A stretch of 47,411 bases of DNA from Phycisphaeraceae bacterium. Lineage in GTDB: Bacteria; Planctomycetota; Phycisphaerae; Phycisphaerales; UBA1924. The stretch covers positions 1 to 47,411 of the forward strand of contig JAHBXG010000028.1 in assembly GCA_019636565.1 (NCBI GenBank). The letters run 5' to 3'. The notes under the pieces were generated by a model. The model was not told the DNA's origin. It ran no database searches and saw nothing but the letters and a program-made list of their open reading frames with translations. This document shows, piece by piece, positions 16,236-24,458 of this stretch (its first letter is position 1; each line of letters opens with the position of its first letter). Both the position numbers and the translations under genes were made by a program.

Positions 16236-19200
16236 GGGACTGCACCCCCGCCGACTCGCCGTCGCTCTGGACCGGTGGGATCGCTGTTTTCGGCTTTTCA
16301 CCCCGGATGCGTTCCACCATGTAGAAGCCGGCAGGAATCACGAAGATCGCGATGAGCGTGGAGAAGAGCATTCCCCCGATCACGGCGGTTCCCATCACCT
16401 GGCGTGAGATCGCGCCGGCGCCCGAGGCGATGGCGAGGGGCACACAGCCGAGCACGAACGCGAACGACGTCATGAGAATGGGGCGGAGACGAAGCTTTGC
16501 GCCGTCGAGCGTGGCCTCGATGAGCGGTTTGCCTTCTTCGTAATTGAGTTTCGCGAATTCAACGATCAGGATTGCGTTCTTTGCCGCCAGCCCGATCAGC
16601 ATCACCAGGCCGATCTGCGCGTAGATGTTGTTTTCCATATCACGGATGTACAGCCCGGCAAACGCCCCCGCGACGGCGATCGGCGTGCTCAAAAGGACGG
16701 AGAAAGGCAGCGACCAGCTCTCGTAGAGCCCGGCCAGAATGAGGAACACAAAGAGCAGCGAGAGCGCGAAGATCACTCCCGCGCCCACGCCTTTCTGCGC
16801 CTGCTGCTCCTGATACGACATGCCCATGTAGTCAAAGCCCATCTGGGGCGGCATGGTCTGGGCGAAGACTTCTTCCAGCGCCTTCATCGCCTGAGCGCTG
16901 CTGTAACCGGGGGCCGCCGCGGCATTGATCTGCGAGCAGCGATAGAGGTTGTAACGCATCGTGAATTCGGGACCCACCGATGGGCGCGTCGAAGTGACGG
17001 CCTTGAGCGGAACGGGTTGCCCCATGCTGTTGCGTACGTAGAACTGTCCGAGATTCTCGATGTTGGTGCGGTAGTCGCCCTCGGCCTGCACGTAAACCTG
17101 CCATTGTCGTCCGAATCGATTGAAGTAGTTGATGAACGCGCCGCCCATGAAAGCCTGCATCGTCTGGAAGACCTGCGAGAGGTCCACACCCTGCTTGAGC
17201 ACTTTGTCGCGATCGACATCGGCGTAGATCTGCGGCACCTGGAGCAACGCGGTGGAGATGACGCTCGCGAGTTCGGGTCGCTTGCGAGCCTCCGCTATGA
17301 ATTTCTCGGTGTTCTCCGCGAGGAAATCGACGGTTCCGCCGGCGCGGTCTTCGAGAATGAACGTCACGCCGCCGGACGTTCCCACGCCGGGAATGGCCGG
17401 AGGCGGAAACGCGAATCCGATCGCGGCGGGGTATGAAGCGAGCACCTTTGCGAGATTTCGTTTGATCGCGTCGTAGCTCTGAGCCTCGTCCTTGCGCTCC
17501 GACCAGGGTTTGAGCGTGATGAAGAAGAACCCGCTGTAGGTGTTGTTGACGTTGCTGAAGAGGGAGAACCCGGCGACGGTTGTGACGTGCTGCACGCCCG
17601 GAACTTTCGAGACGGCCTTTTCGGCCATGCCGAGCACCGCATCCGTTCGCTGCAGGCTCGCGGCATTGGGCAATTGGATCGCGGCGAAAAGATACCCCTG
17701 ATCTTCGTCCGGAAGGAATGACGGCGCGAGTTGCTTGCCGAACCAGCCCGCCGAGAACGCCATCACTCCCAGCAGCAGGATCGCGAGAATCCACCTTCTG
17801 ATGAGCAGGTGGCAGACCGCAACGTAGCCGTTCGTCGTGGCGCCAAAGGCACGATTGAAGCCTTTGAAGAAGAGCGCGAGCGGGCCCCTTCCTTCCTTTT
17901 TCGGGCGGAGCAGCATCGCCGCGAGCGCCGGGCTGAGCGTGAGCGCATTGAAGGCGGAAATGATGACCGAGATTGCGATGGTAACGGCGAACTGCTGGTA
18001 GAGGCGCCCGGTGATTCCGGGAATAAAGACCGTCGGAAGGAAAACCGCCGAAAGGATGACCGCGATCGCAACGACCGGTCCGGATACTTCCGACATCGCC
18101 TTGAGCGCCGCTTCCTTCGGTGTCTTTCCCTGCTCGATGTGATGCTCGACCGCCTCGACCACGACGATCGCGTCGTCCACAACCAGACCGATCGCGAGCA
18201 CCAGCCCGAAGAGGCTGAGCGTGTTGATGGAGAAACCCAGAAGCGGGAAGATCATGAACGTGCCGACCAGAGAAACCGGCACCGCCATGAGGGGAATGAG
18301 CGTTGCGCGCCAGCCTTGCAGGAAGATAAAGACCACGATGATCACCAGGATGATGGCTTCCCAGAGCGTGTGCTCGATCTCGACGATGCCCTCGGTCACC
18401 GCGAGCGTGGTGTCGAGCGCCACGACGTATTTCATGTCGGGCGGGAAGCGCTTCTCCATCTCGTCCATCATGGCGCGGGCGTTCTTTGCCGCGGCCACGG
18501 CGTTCGAACCCGGCAGCTGATAGATGGCAACGAGGGCCGCGTTGCCTCCGTCAAGACGGGCCTTTTGCGTGTAGTTCTGAGCGCCCAGTTCGATGCGTGC
18601 GACGTCGGAAACGCGCACAAATGAACCGTCGGTGTTGGCGCGGATGACGATCTTGCCGAAGTCTTCTTCGGTCTCGAGCCGGCCCTGCGAGCGCACGGCG
18701 TAGGTGAACTCCTGTCCCTTTGGAATCGGATCGGCGCCGATCTGGCCCGATGGGTTCACCGTGTTCTGTTGCTGGATCGCGTTCACGATCTCCGGAACGG
18801 TGATATCGAGTTTTGCGAGTTGATCCGGCTTCACCCAAAGGCGCATGGCGTATTGGCCCGCGCCGAAAACCTGCACCTGCCCGATTCCGGGCACGCGCAA
18901 TAACTGGTCGTTGATGTTGATGTACGCGTAGTTCGCGAGGAATGTCTGGTCGTAGGTGTCGTTCGGTGAGGTGAGCGCAAAGAGAACCAGCGGGCTCGTG
19001 ACCGATTTGATGACGGTCACGCCCTGGTTGATCACCGCCTGCGGCAACTGGCTGTTGGCCTGGGTGACACGCATCTGCGCGAGAATCTGATCCTGGTTCG
19101 GATCGGTCGTGACGTCGAAGTCGACGTACAGACGCATGTTCCCGCTGTTCATGTTCAGCGAGTACATGTAGGTCATGTTGTCGACGCCGCTCATCTGCTG

Positions 19201-19398
19201 CTCGATCGGAGTCGCGACCGACTGCTCGATCGTGAGCGCGTCGGCACCGGGATAGGTCGTGTTGATGTAGATTTCGGGCGGCGCGATCTTGGGGAACTGC
19301 GCGATCGGAAGCCGGAGCATGCTGACCAGGCCGACGATGACCATGATGATCGAGATGACCATCGCGACGATTGGCCTGTTGATGAAGAATCTGGACAT
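16228..19398 (-). CDS. RND multidrug efflux pump, HAE-1 (AcrB/MexB) type
   Basis: 1056 aa inner-membrane proton-driven exporter. It starts MSRFFINRPIVAMVISIIM, a hallmark of the family. Twelve membrane segments are arranged as 1+5 in each half around two large periplasmic loops. The proton-relay pair is in GLVVDDAIVVVEAVEHH (about residues 405-406), and the second-half motif GLAAKNAILIVEFA carries the matching Lys. These features place it with AcrB-type drug exporters, not metal exporters. It starts 3 bases after the adaptor stop and overlaps the channel gene by 8. Confidence 0.95.
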   Translation of the reverse strand: MSRFFINRPIVAMVISIIMVIVGLVSMLRLPIAQFPKIAPPEIYINTTYPGADALTIEQSVATPIEQQMSGVDNMTYMYSLNMNSGNMRLYVDFDVTTDPNQDQILAQMRVTQANSQLPQAVINQGVTVIKSVTSPLVLFALTSPNDTYDQTFLANYAYININDQLLRVPGIGQVQVFGAGQYAMRLWVKPDQLAKLDITVPEIVNAIQQQNTVNPSGQIGADPIPKGQEFTYAVRSQGRLETEEDFGKIVIRANTDGSFVRVSDVARIELGAQNYTQKARLDGGNAALVAIYQLPGSNAVAAAKNARAMMDEMEKRFPPDMKYVVALDTTLAVTEGIVEIEHTLWEAIILVIIVVFIFLQGWRATLIPLMAVPVSLVGTFMIFPLLGFSINTLSLFGLVLAIGLVVDDAIVVVEAVEHHIEQGKTPKEAALKAMSEVSGPVVAIAVILSAVFLPTVFIPGITGRLYQQFAVTIAISVIISAFNALTLSPALAAMLLRPKKEGRGPLALFFKGFNRAFGATTNGYVAVCHLLIRRWILAILLLGVMAFSAGWFGKQLAPSFLPDEDQGYLFAAIQLPNAASLQRTDAVLGMAEKAVSKVPGVQHVTTVAGFSLFSNVNNTYSGFFFITLKPWSERKDEAQSYDAIKRNLAKVLASYPAAIGFAFPPPAIPGVGTSGGVTFILEDRAGGTVDFLAENTEKFIAEARKRPELASVISTALLQVPQIYADVDRDKVLKQGVDLSQVFQTMQAFMGGAFINYFNRFGRQWQVYVQAEGDYRTNIENLGQFYVRNSMGQPVPLKAVTSTRPSVGPEFTMRYNLYRCSQINAAAAPGYSSAQAMKALEEVFAQTMPPQMGFDYMGMSYQEQQAQKGVGAGVIFALSLLFVFLILAGLYESWSLPFSVLLSTPIAVAGAFAGLYIRDMENNIYAQIGLVMLIGLAAKNAILIVEFAKLNYEEGKPLIEATLDGAKLRLRPILMTSFAFVLGCVPLAIASGAGAISRQVMGTAVIGGMLFSTLIAIFVIPAGFYMVERIRGEKPKTAIPPVQSDGESAGVQSHE

Positions 19399-19401
19399 GT
19401 G

Positions 19402-20634
19402 CTAGTGCTTCTCCTCGGGCGAAGAAGCAGCGGGGTTGGCTTCGGGTGTGGCGCTCCGCGAGGGCTTTGGTTTCTCGCTCGTGCCCGCGGCGGCCTCTTC
19501 TTGAGCCGACGGCACATAGGGCTTCGGCGTCGCGGTCATTCCCGGTCTGACTTTCTGCTGTCCTTCCACCAGAATCGTGTCGCCGGGTTCGATTCCGGAA
19601 AGGACAATCCAGTCGCTTCCGATGCGCTCGCCGGTCTTGACCGGGCGGATACTTACCTTGTTGTCCTTGTCGAGCACCATGATCTGGTACAGACCCTGCA
19701 CTTCGATCACCGCGCGCTGCGGCACAAGCAGTACATCTTCTTGAGTGCGGACAACGGTGCGAACCAGGCCGAATTGACCCGGTCGGAGGACTCGGCGCGG
19801 ATTGGGAAAGATCGCTGCGAGGCGGATCGAGCCGGTGCGGACATCAACCTGGCGATCGGCGAAGAAGAACTTCCCTTTGTGGGGCCACGTTTCGCCGTTG
19901 CTCAGAACAAGGTCGAAAGCGAGGTCTTTGCTTTTGGCCTCCATTTCCGCTTCGGACTGGTACTGGAGTGACCAGCGGAGATAGTCCTGTTCGCTGATGA
20001 CGAAATAGACCTTGATCGGGTCGACGGTCGAGATCGCGGTGAGTTCCATCCCGCTGGGGCCGACCAGATCTCCGATCTGAGCGTTGGCGAGGCCCGCAAC
20101 GCCGTCGATGAGTGAAGTGACCTTGGTAAAGCCAAGATTGAACTGGGCGTTTTCGACGACCGCCTTTGCCGCGGCGACCGCTGCTTCGGCCGCGAGTTTC
20201 GCCTGGATCGCGTCGTCGAGTTCCTGCTGACTGATTGCCTGCTCGGCGGCGAGGGGCGTGTAGCGATTGACATCGATGACGGCTTTTCCCAGGCGGGCTT
20301 CCTGCTGCGCGAGATCTCCCTTGGCCTGATCGAGGGCCGCCCTGAATGGACGATCGTCGATGGTGAACAGTACATCGCCTTTGTTGACAAAAGATCCTTC
20401 GATGTAGTTCTGCGCCGTCAGGTAGCCTGTGACTTGCGCGCGGATCTTCGCGTTGACGTAGCCGTCGGTCGTCGCGACCCATTCGGCCCAGATGGGAACG
20501 TCCGACCGCTTCACCGTCTGGACGAGCACCTCCGGCGGCGTCGGAGGTGCCTTTTCTTCTTTCTTGCGTTCGCAGGCGGACGTCGTCAGGGCCGCGACGG
20601 CAAGCGTGATCAGCAGATGTTTGAAGCCGGTCAT
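19402..20634 (-). CDS. RND efflux periplasmic adaptor (AcrA/MexA type)
   Basis: 410 aa. The N-terminal signal ends in a lipobox (ALTTSAC, Cys about residue 21), so it is anchored to the inner membrane. The lipoyl half-motifs (GYVNAKIRAQVTGYL and later SLIDGVAGLANAQIGDLV) flank a helical hairpin (about residues 95-160), followed by beta-barrel domain segments (IFPNPRRVLRPGQFGLVRTVV). The tail is Pro/Ala-rich and low complexity. It is the first gene of the three-gene efflux operon; AGGA lies just before the ATG. No regulator gene is adjacent. Confidence 0.93.
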   Translation of the reverse strand: MTGFKHLLITLAVAALTTSACERKKEEKAPPTPPEVLVQTVKRSDVPIWAEWVATTDGYVNAKIRAQVTGYLTAQNYIEGSFVNKGDVLFTIDDRPFRAALDQAKGDLAQQEARLGKAVIDVNRYTPLAAEQAISQQELDDAIQAKLAAEAAVAAAKAVVENAQFNLGFTKVTSLIDGVAGLANAQIGDLVGPSGMELTAISTVDPIKVYFVISEQDYLRWSLQYQSEAEMEAKSKDLAFDLVLSNGETWPHKGKFFFADRQVDVRTGSIRLAAIFPNPRRVLRPGQFGLVRTVVRTQEDVLLVPQRAVIEVQGLYQIMVLDKDNKVSIRPVKTGERIGSDWIVLSGIEPGDTILVEGQQKVRPGMTATPKPYVPSAQEEAAAGTSEKPKPSRSATPEANPAASSPEEKH

Positions 20635-20749
20635 GGAGTCCTCGGTTGTGGTATTCGGTACGGGGCGAGCATATCGGGTTTTGGCTCTCGCTGTGGATCG
20701 GGTGCACCGGCGACGCGAATTGTGCTCCGGTTCGCACTTTGCATGCGTC

Positions 20750-23700
20750 CTAGTGAAAATCTCGGGATCGGACCGAGAGCGGTTCCTGGGCGTCGATCGC
20801 CTGCAGACACGACACGATCACGTGCACCACCTCTCCTTCCCGCTGCACCTTGCCATGGGCGATCAGCGTGGTGGCGCGAGCCTGTTTGCGGTAGCGTTCA
20901 TAGACCTGACGCCAGACGATAAGGTTGGCGATGCCGGTTTCATCTTCCAGCGTGATGAACGTTACTCCTGAAGCCGTTCCGGGGCGCTGGCGGACGAGGA
21001 CGAGACCGGCGACGGCCACGGAGCGGTCGTTCGGGCACAGGCGCTGGCTCCGGAGATCGGAGCAAGGGCGAACCTTGCGTGCCCTGAGCGACGGGCGCAG
21101 GAATTCGATCGGGTGCGATCTGAGCGAGAGGCCGGTCGCGTTGTAATCGAGCGTGGTTTGTTGCTGAGGCGAGAGCGATGGAAGTCCGGGTTCGGCTTCG
21201 GGTTCTTCCACGCCGTCGAAAAGCGGCAGCTTGTCATCGCGGAGAAGACGGGCGTTCCAGAGCGCTTCCTGGCGGGAGAGATTCATGGATTTGAAGGCGT
21301 CGGCACCCGCAAGGCGGCGGAAGGTGAGCGCGCTCGAACCCGATTCGCGCCAGAGCGTGAGAAGCGAGGAGTAGGGGCCGCGGCGTTCGACAGCGGCGCG
21401 GATGGCAACGGCATCTTGCTTGCGTGAGCCTCCGACGAGGCGCATGCCCAGACGCAGCGCGCCGTCGGGCTCGATGGTGCAATCCCACGAACTGTGGTTG
21501 ACATCGATCGGCCGAACCGTGACGTTGTGCTCTTTCGCATCGCGGATGAGCTGCGCGGGGGCATAGAAGCCCATCGGCTGGCTGTTGAGGATTGCCGCGG
21601 CAAACTCCGCCGGGTAGTGACACTTCAGCCACGCGGAGGCGTAGACGAGCAGCGCGAACGACGCGGCATGACTCTCGGGGAATCCGTACTCGCTGAAGCC
21701 CTTGATCTGCTCGAAGCAGCGCTCCGCGAAGGAGCGAGGGATTCCATTGGCCATCATGCCGTCGATGAGTTTCTGACCGAAGCGGTAGATTTGATCGCCT
21801 TTTCTTTTCCAGGCCGCCATCGCACGGCGCAACTGATCGGCTTCGCCGGGTGTAAAGCCCGCGGCTTTTACGGCAAGGGCCATGCACTGCTCTTGAAAGA
21901 GTGGCACTCCCAACGTGCGGCCGAGGACTTCATCAAATGAGGGATGCGGCGAGGGCGGGATCGGTTCTTCCTTGTTGCGTCGGCGCAGGTACGGATGCAC
22001 CATGTCGCCTTGGATCGGCCCGGGCCGCACGATCGCGACCTCGATGACGAGATCGTAAAACTCCTTGGGCTTCAGCCGCGGCAGCATGGACATCTGCGCA
22101 CGACTCTCGATCTGAAAAACACCGACGGTGTCCGCCCGCTGGATCATCGCGTACGTCGCGGCGTCGGGGTGGGGGATGGTGTGGAGGAAGAGAAGGGAAG
22201 GGGCAGAGGGGCAAAGGGGCAAAGGGGCAGAGGGAAGAAGGGCAATTACTTCTTGCGTTTCAGGTCTTTCTTCAGTCGAAGCTCTTCTTTCGTCTTGGCG
22301 TCTAACTTCATCAGCAGGCTTTGGATCATTCGATCCTCTTCGGCCAGTTTGGCAATCAATTCCGGGTTGACGGGAATCATTTCCAAGCTGGTTGCGATCT
22401 CGTAGGCGGTACTCAGCTCTCCCAGCGAACCGATCGCCGTTCGAAGACCCTTCATGTATTCCGGGCGTGTGTACTCGCAATATCCTTCCGCGATGTTCAT
22501 CGGGATCGAGCATGCGGCGCGACGCATCTGATTGGTGAGACAGAACATTTCTTCCTTGGGCATCTTCCGAGTGGCGAGATAGATCTCGCGAGCCAAGATC
22601 ATCCCCTTCTGCCAGATCAACAAGTCTCGAAACGTTTTCACTTTCATGGGTCGTCCTTTCCGGTAACCGGTTTATTTCCGCCGCGTTTATCCCTTTGCCC
22701 CTTTGCCCCTTTGCCCCTCTGCCCCTGTTTACAAGATCCAGCGCCTTCGACAAACACGTCAACATCCCCAGCCCGAGCACGTCAACCTTCAACATCCCGA
22801 CCGCATCGATGTCGTCCTTGTCCCACTCGATCACCGTGCGATCGGGCATCGCGGCGTTCTCGACCGGAACGAGTTCGCACAAAGGAGTCCGCGTGATGAC
22901 AAAGCCGCCGACATGCTGCGAGAGGTGGCGCGGGAAACCGAGCAGTTCGCCGACGAGGCGCGCGAGCCACTGGAGCGTGATGTCTTGGGGGTTGAGTCCC
23001 ATCTCGCGGAGGCTGGCGGGGTTGATGGCACCCTTGTCCCACCATTCAATGGTTTTCGCGAGGCGATCGACAAGGTCGAGCGAGAGGCCCAGGGCCTTGC
23101 CGGCGTCGCGCACGGCGCTGCGCCGACGATACGAAATCACTTCGGCCGTGAGCGCCGCGCGATCACGCCCGTATTTCGTGTAGATGTACTGGATTACCTC
23201 TTCGCGGCGTTCGTGCTCGAAATCGATGTCGATATCCGGCGGCTCGTTGCGTTCCTTGCTGATGAAGCGCTCAAAGAGCAGTTGGAACTTCGTGGGGTCG
23301 ACGCTGGTGACGCCGAGGCAGAAGCAGACGGCGGAGTTTGCCGCGCCGCCCCGGCCCTGGCAGAGAATCGGCGGCCCCCCGGTGCGGGTGCGGGCGAAAT
23401 CGACGAGATCGTGGACGGTGAGGAAGTAGGGGGCGTAGTTCATCTCCTGAATGAGCGAGAGTTCGTGCTCGATCTGGGCTTTGAGTTTCGGGGTGATGCC
23501 TTCGGGAAAGCGATCGAGCGCGCCCTGCCAGGTCAGATCGGTGAGATGCTGCTGCGAGGATTTGCCGGCGGGCACGACTTCGTCGGGGTATTCGTACTTG
23601 AGTTGATCGAGGCTGAAACCGGCGGTGCGCTCGGTGATTTCCAGTGCGCGCCGGATCGCCTGCGGGTGCGCGGCAAAGAGGCGGTGCATCTCATCGGGTG

Positions 23701-24457
23701 GCTTGAGGTGGCGTTCGGCGTTGGCGTGCAACCGGAAGCCGGCTTCGGAGATCGTGCAGCCGTAGCGGATGCAGGTGAGTACATCCTGCAGCATGCGTCG
23801 ATCGGAAGTGTGGTGATGCACGTCATTGGTTGCGACGAGTGGGATGTTGAGTTGGCGGGAGAGTTCGACGGTTTGAGTGGTGCGCTGGGCATCATCGTCG
23901 TCGTAGCGCCAGCAGAGGGCGAGGGAGAGGCGGTCGTTGTCGAAGATGGTTTCCAGCCTGAGAAGAACCTCGCGATCCTGCTCTACATCATCCATCATCG
24001 CGATTGCGAGCAGGCCCGCGTTGAGCGATGCAACATCTTCGAGCGTGAGGTGACATTCGCCCTTGGTTGCCCGGCGTTTGCCGGTTGTCAGCAGGCGGCA
24101 GAGACGCCGATAGGAATCCATGCTGGTTGGATAGAGGAAAACAGAAAGGGTCGGGATGTCGGTGAGGCGGATGCGGCTGCCCAGGATAAAGCGGAGCTTG
24201 CAATCCTTTGCCGCGACGTGGGCGCGGACAACGCCGGCGATGGTGTTGGTATCGGTGATCGCGACAGCCTGGTAGCCGAGCGATGCGGCATGGGTGACAA
24301 ACTCTTCGGGGTGGCTTGCGCCGGTAAGGAACGTGTAGTTGCTGGTGACGCAGAGTTCGGCGTAAGGGAGAACATTTGGAGGGGGAGTGGGTGCGGGATT
24401 CGCGGATAGGTTGCGGATCGGGTGGAGTTGGAGTTTGGGGAATTCGTTTTCGGGCAT
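20750..24457 (-). CDS. dnaE2: Error-prone DNA polymerase DnaE2, interrupted by an in-frame element
   Basis: C-family translesion polymerase that works with ImuA and ImuB in damage-induced mutagenesis; 1235 codons. Domains: PHP-like (from YAELCVTSNYTFLTGASHPEEFV), polymerase core with catalytic Asp residues in PPDIDIDF (about 405) and KVDVLGLG (about 557), helix-hairpin-helix region, and C-terminal OB fold (from VAVAGLVLVRQRPGTASGVTFITLEDETG). Residues 578-753 are foreign, encoded by the inserted element at 22199-22726. Without them the protein is about 1059 aa, normal for DnaE2. The frame is open throughout. The start at 24457 has GGAG 5 bases before it and lies 1 base after the imuB stop. 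Whether the product is active with the insert is unknown. Confidence 0.88.
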   Translation of the reverse strand: MPENEFPKLQLHPIRNLSANPAPTPPPNVLPYAELCVTSNYTFLTGASHPEEFVTHAASLGYQAVAITDTNTIAGVVRAHVAAKDCKLRFILGSRIRLTDIPTLSVFLYPTSMDSYRRLCRLLTTGKRRATKGECHLTLEDVASLNAGLLAIAMMDDVEQDREVLLRLETIFDNDRLSLALCWRYDDDDAQRTTQTVELSRQLNIPLVATNDVHHHTSDRRMLQDVLTCIRYGCTISEAGFRLHANAERHLKPPDEMHRLFAAHPQAIRRALEITERTAGFSLDQLKYEYPDEVVPAGKSSQQHLTDLTWQGALDRFPEGITPKLKAQIEHELSLIQEMNYAPYFLTVHDLVDFARTRTGGPPILCQGRGGAANSAVCFCLGVTSVDPTKFQLLFERFISKERNEPPDIDIDFEHERREEVIQYIYTKYGRDRAALTAEVISYRRRSAVRDAGKALGLSLDLVDRLAKTIEWWDKGAINPASLREMGLNPQDITLQWLARLVGELLGFPRHLSQHVGGFVITRTPLCELVPVENAAMPDRTVIEWDKDDIDAVGMLKVDVLGLGMLTCLSKALDLVNRGRGAKGQRGKGINAAEINRLPERTTHESENVSRLVDLAEGDDLGSRDLSRHSEDAQGRNVLSHQSDASRRMLDPDEHRGRILRVHTPGIHEGSSNGDRFAGRAEYRLRDRNQLGNDSRQPGIDCQTGRRGSNDPKPADEVRRQDERRASTEERPETQEVIALLPSAPLPLCPSAPSLLFLHTIPHPDAATYAMIQRADTVGVFQIESRAQMSMLPRLKPKEFYDLVIEVAIVRPGPIQGDMVHPYLRRRNKEEPIPPSPHPSFDEVLGRTLGVPLFQEQCMALAVKAAGFTPGEADQLRRAMAAWKRKGDQIYRFGQKLIDGMMANGIPRSFAERCFEQIKGFSEYGFPESHAASFALLVYASAWLKCHYPAEFAAAILNSQPMGFYAPAQLIRDAKEHNVTVRPIDVNHSSWDCTIEPDGALRLGMRLVGGSRKQDAVAIRAAVERRGPYSSLLTLWRESGSSALTFRRLAGADAFKSMNLSRQEALWNARLLRDDKLPLFDGVEEPEAEPGLPSLSPQQQTTLDYNATGLSLRSHPIEFLRPSLRARKVRPCSDLRSQRLCPNDRSVAVAGLVLVRQRPGTASGVTFITLEDETGIANLIVWRQVYERYRKQARATTLIAHGKVQREGEVVHVIVSCLQAIDAQEPLSVRSRDFH
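22199..22235 (+). repeat. Terminal inverted repeat, left copy (GGGGCARA units)
   Basis: A followed by four 8-bp units, GGGGCAGA, GGGGCAAA, GGGGCAAA, GGGGCAGA, then GGGA. It is the inverse complement of 22690-22726 with one difference, in the fourth unit. This strand has no T and the other strand no A, so no stop codon is possible in any frame. Confidence 0.9.
22246..22647 (-). CDS. Four-helix-bundle protein (S23 / 23S rRNA intervening-sequence family)
   Basis: 133 aa, basic, all helical. Family features are FRDLLIWQKGMILAREIY at the start, LTNQMRRAACSIPMNIAEGYC in the middle (the conserved arginine pair and NIAEG), and FLRTAIGS-like GLRTAIGSLGELSTAYEIA near the third helix. The end is Lys-rich (EELRLKKDLKRKK). 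Members occur in rRNA intervening sequences and are related in fold to Avd, the accessory protein of diversity-generating retroelements; they are thought to bind nucleic acid. AAGGA lies 6-7 bases before the ATG. It is on the same strand as dnaE2 but in a different frame, entirely inside it, and between the inverted repeats. Confidence 0.9.
   Translation of the reverse strand: MKVKTFRDLLIWQKGMILAREIYLATRKMPKEEMFCLTNQMRRAACSIPMNIAEGYCEYTRPEYMKGLRTAIGSLGELSTAYEIATSLEMIPVNPELIAKLAEEDRMIQSLLMKLDAKTKEELRLKKDLKRKK
22690..22726 (-). repeat. Terminal inverted repeat, right copy
   Basis: Read on the minus strand it is A, then GGGGCAGA, GGGGCAAA, GGGGCAAA, GGGGCAAA, then GGGA, matching the left copy at 36 of 37 positions. 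Paired in the dnaE2 transcript, the two copies would form a stem of about 37 bp closing a loop of 454 nt. Confidence 0.9.
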
Positions 24458-24458
24458 C

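Larger units (their letters stand above)
22199..22726 (-). mobile_element. Intervening-sequence-like element carrying an S23-type gene, within dnaE2
   Basis: A 528-bp insert bounded by 37-bp terminal inverted repeats (22199-22235 and 22690-22726; 36 of 37 match). It contains one gene for a four-helix-bundle protein with its own ribosome site. In the host frame, 22726 is the first base of a codon and 22199 the last base of one, so exactly 176 codons are added and the polymerase frame resumes at once (LDLVN before, SLLFLHTIP after). Related S23 genes are known from intervening sequences in bacterial 23S rRNA genes, where the ends form an RNA stem; here the host is a protein gene. No target duplication, transposase or reverse transcriptase is seen. 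Confidence 0.75.

Noticed and set aside
22199..22235. GGGGCARA units as a CRISPR array
   Set aside because: Units are 8 bp, directly adjacent and without spacers; there are no cas genes in the window.
22199..22726. Element in dnaE2 as an intein
   Set aside because: The insert does not begin with Cys or Ser nor end in His-Asn before Cys/Ser/Thr, and no splicing or homing-nuclease motifs are visible in the host-frame translation.
22199..22726. Element in dnaE2 as a group II intron or diversity-generating retroelement
   Set aside because: The encoded protein is related in fold to Avd, but no reverse transcriptase, domain V-like hairpin or template/variable repeat pair is seen in or near the 528 bp.
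22703..24409. Long open frame (568 codons) on the plus strand opposite dnaE2
   Set aside because: Its translation has no recognisable protein features and mirrors the GC-rich codons of dnaE2 and the element; a shadow of the real gene.
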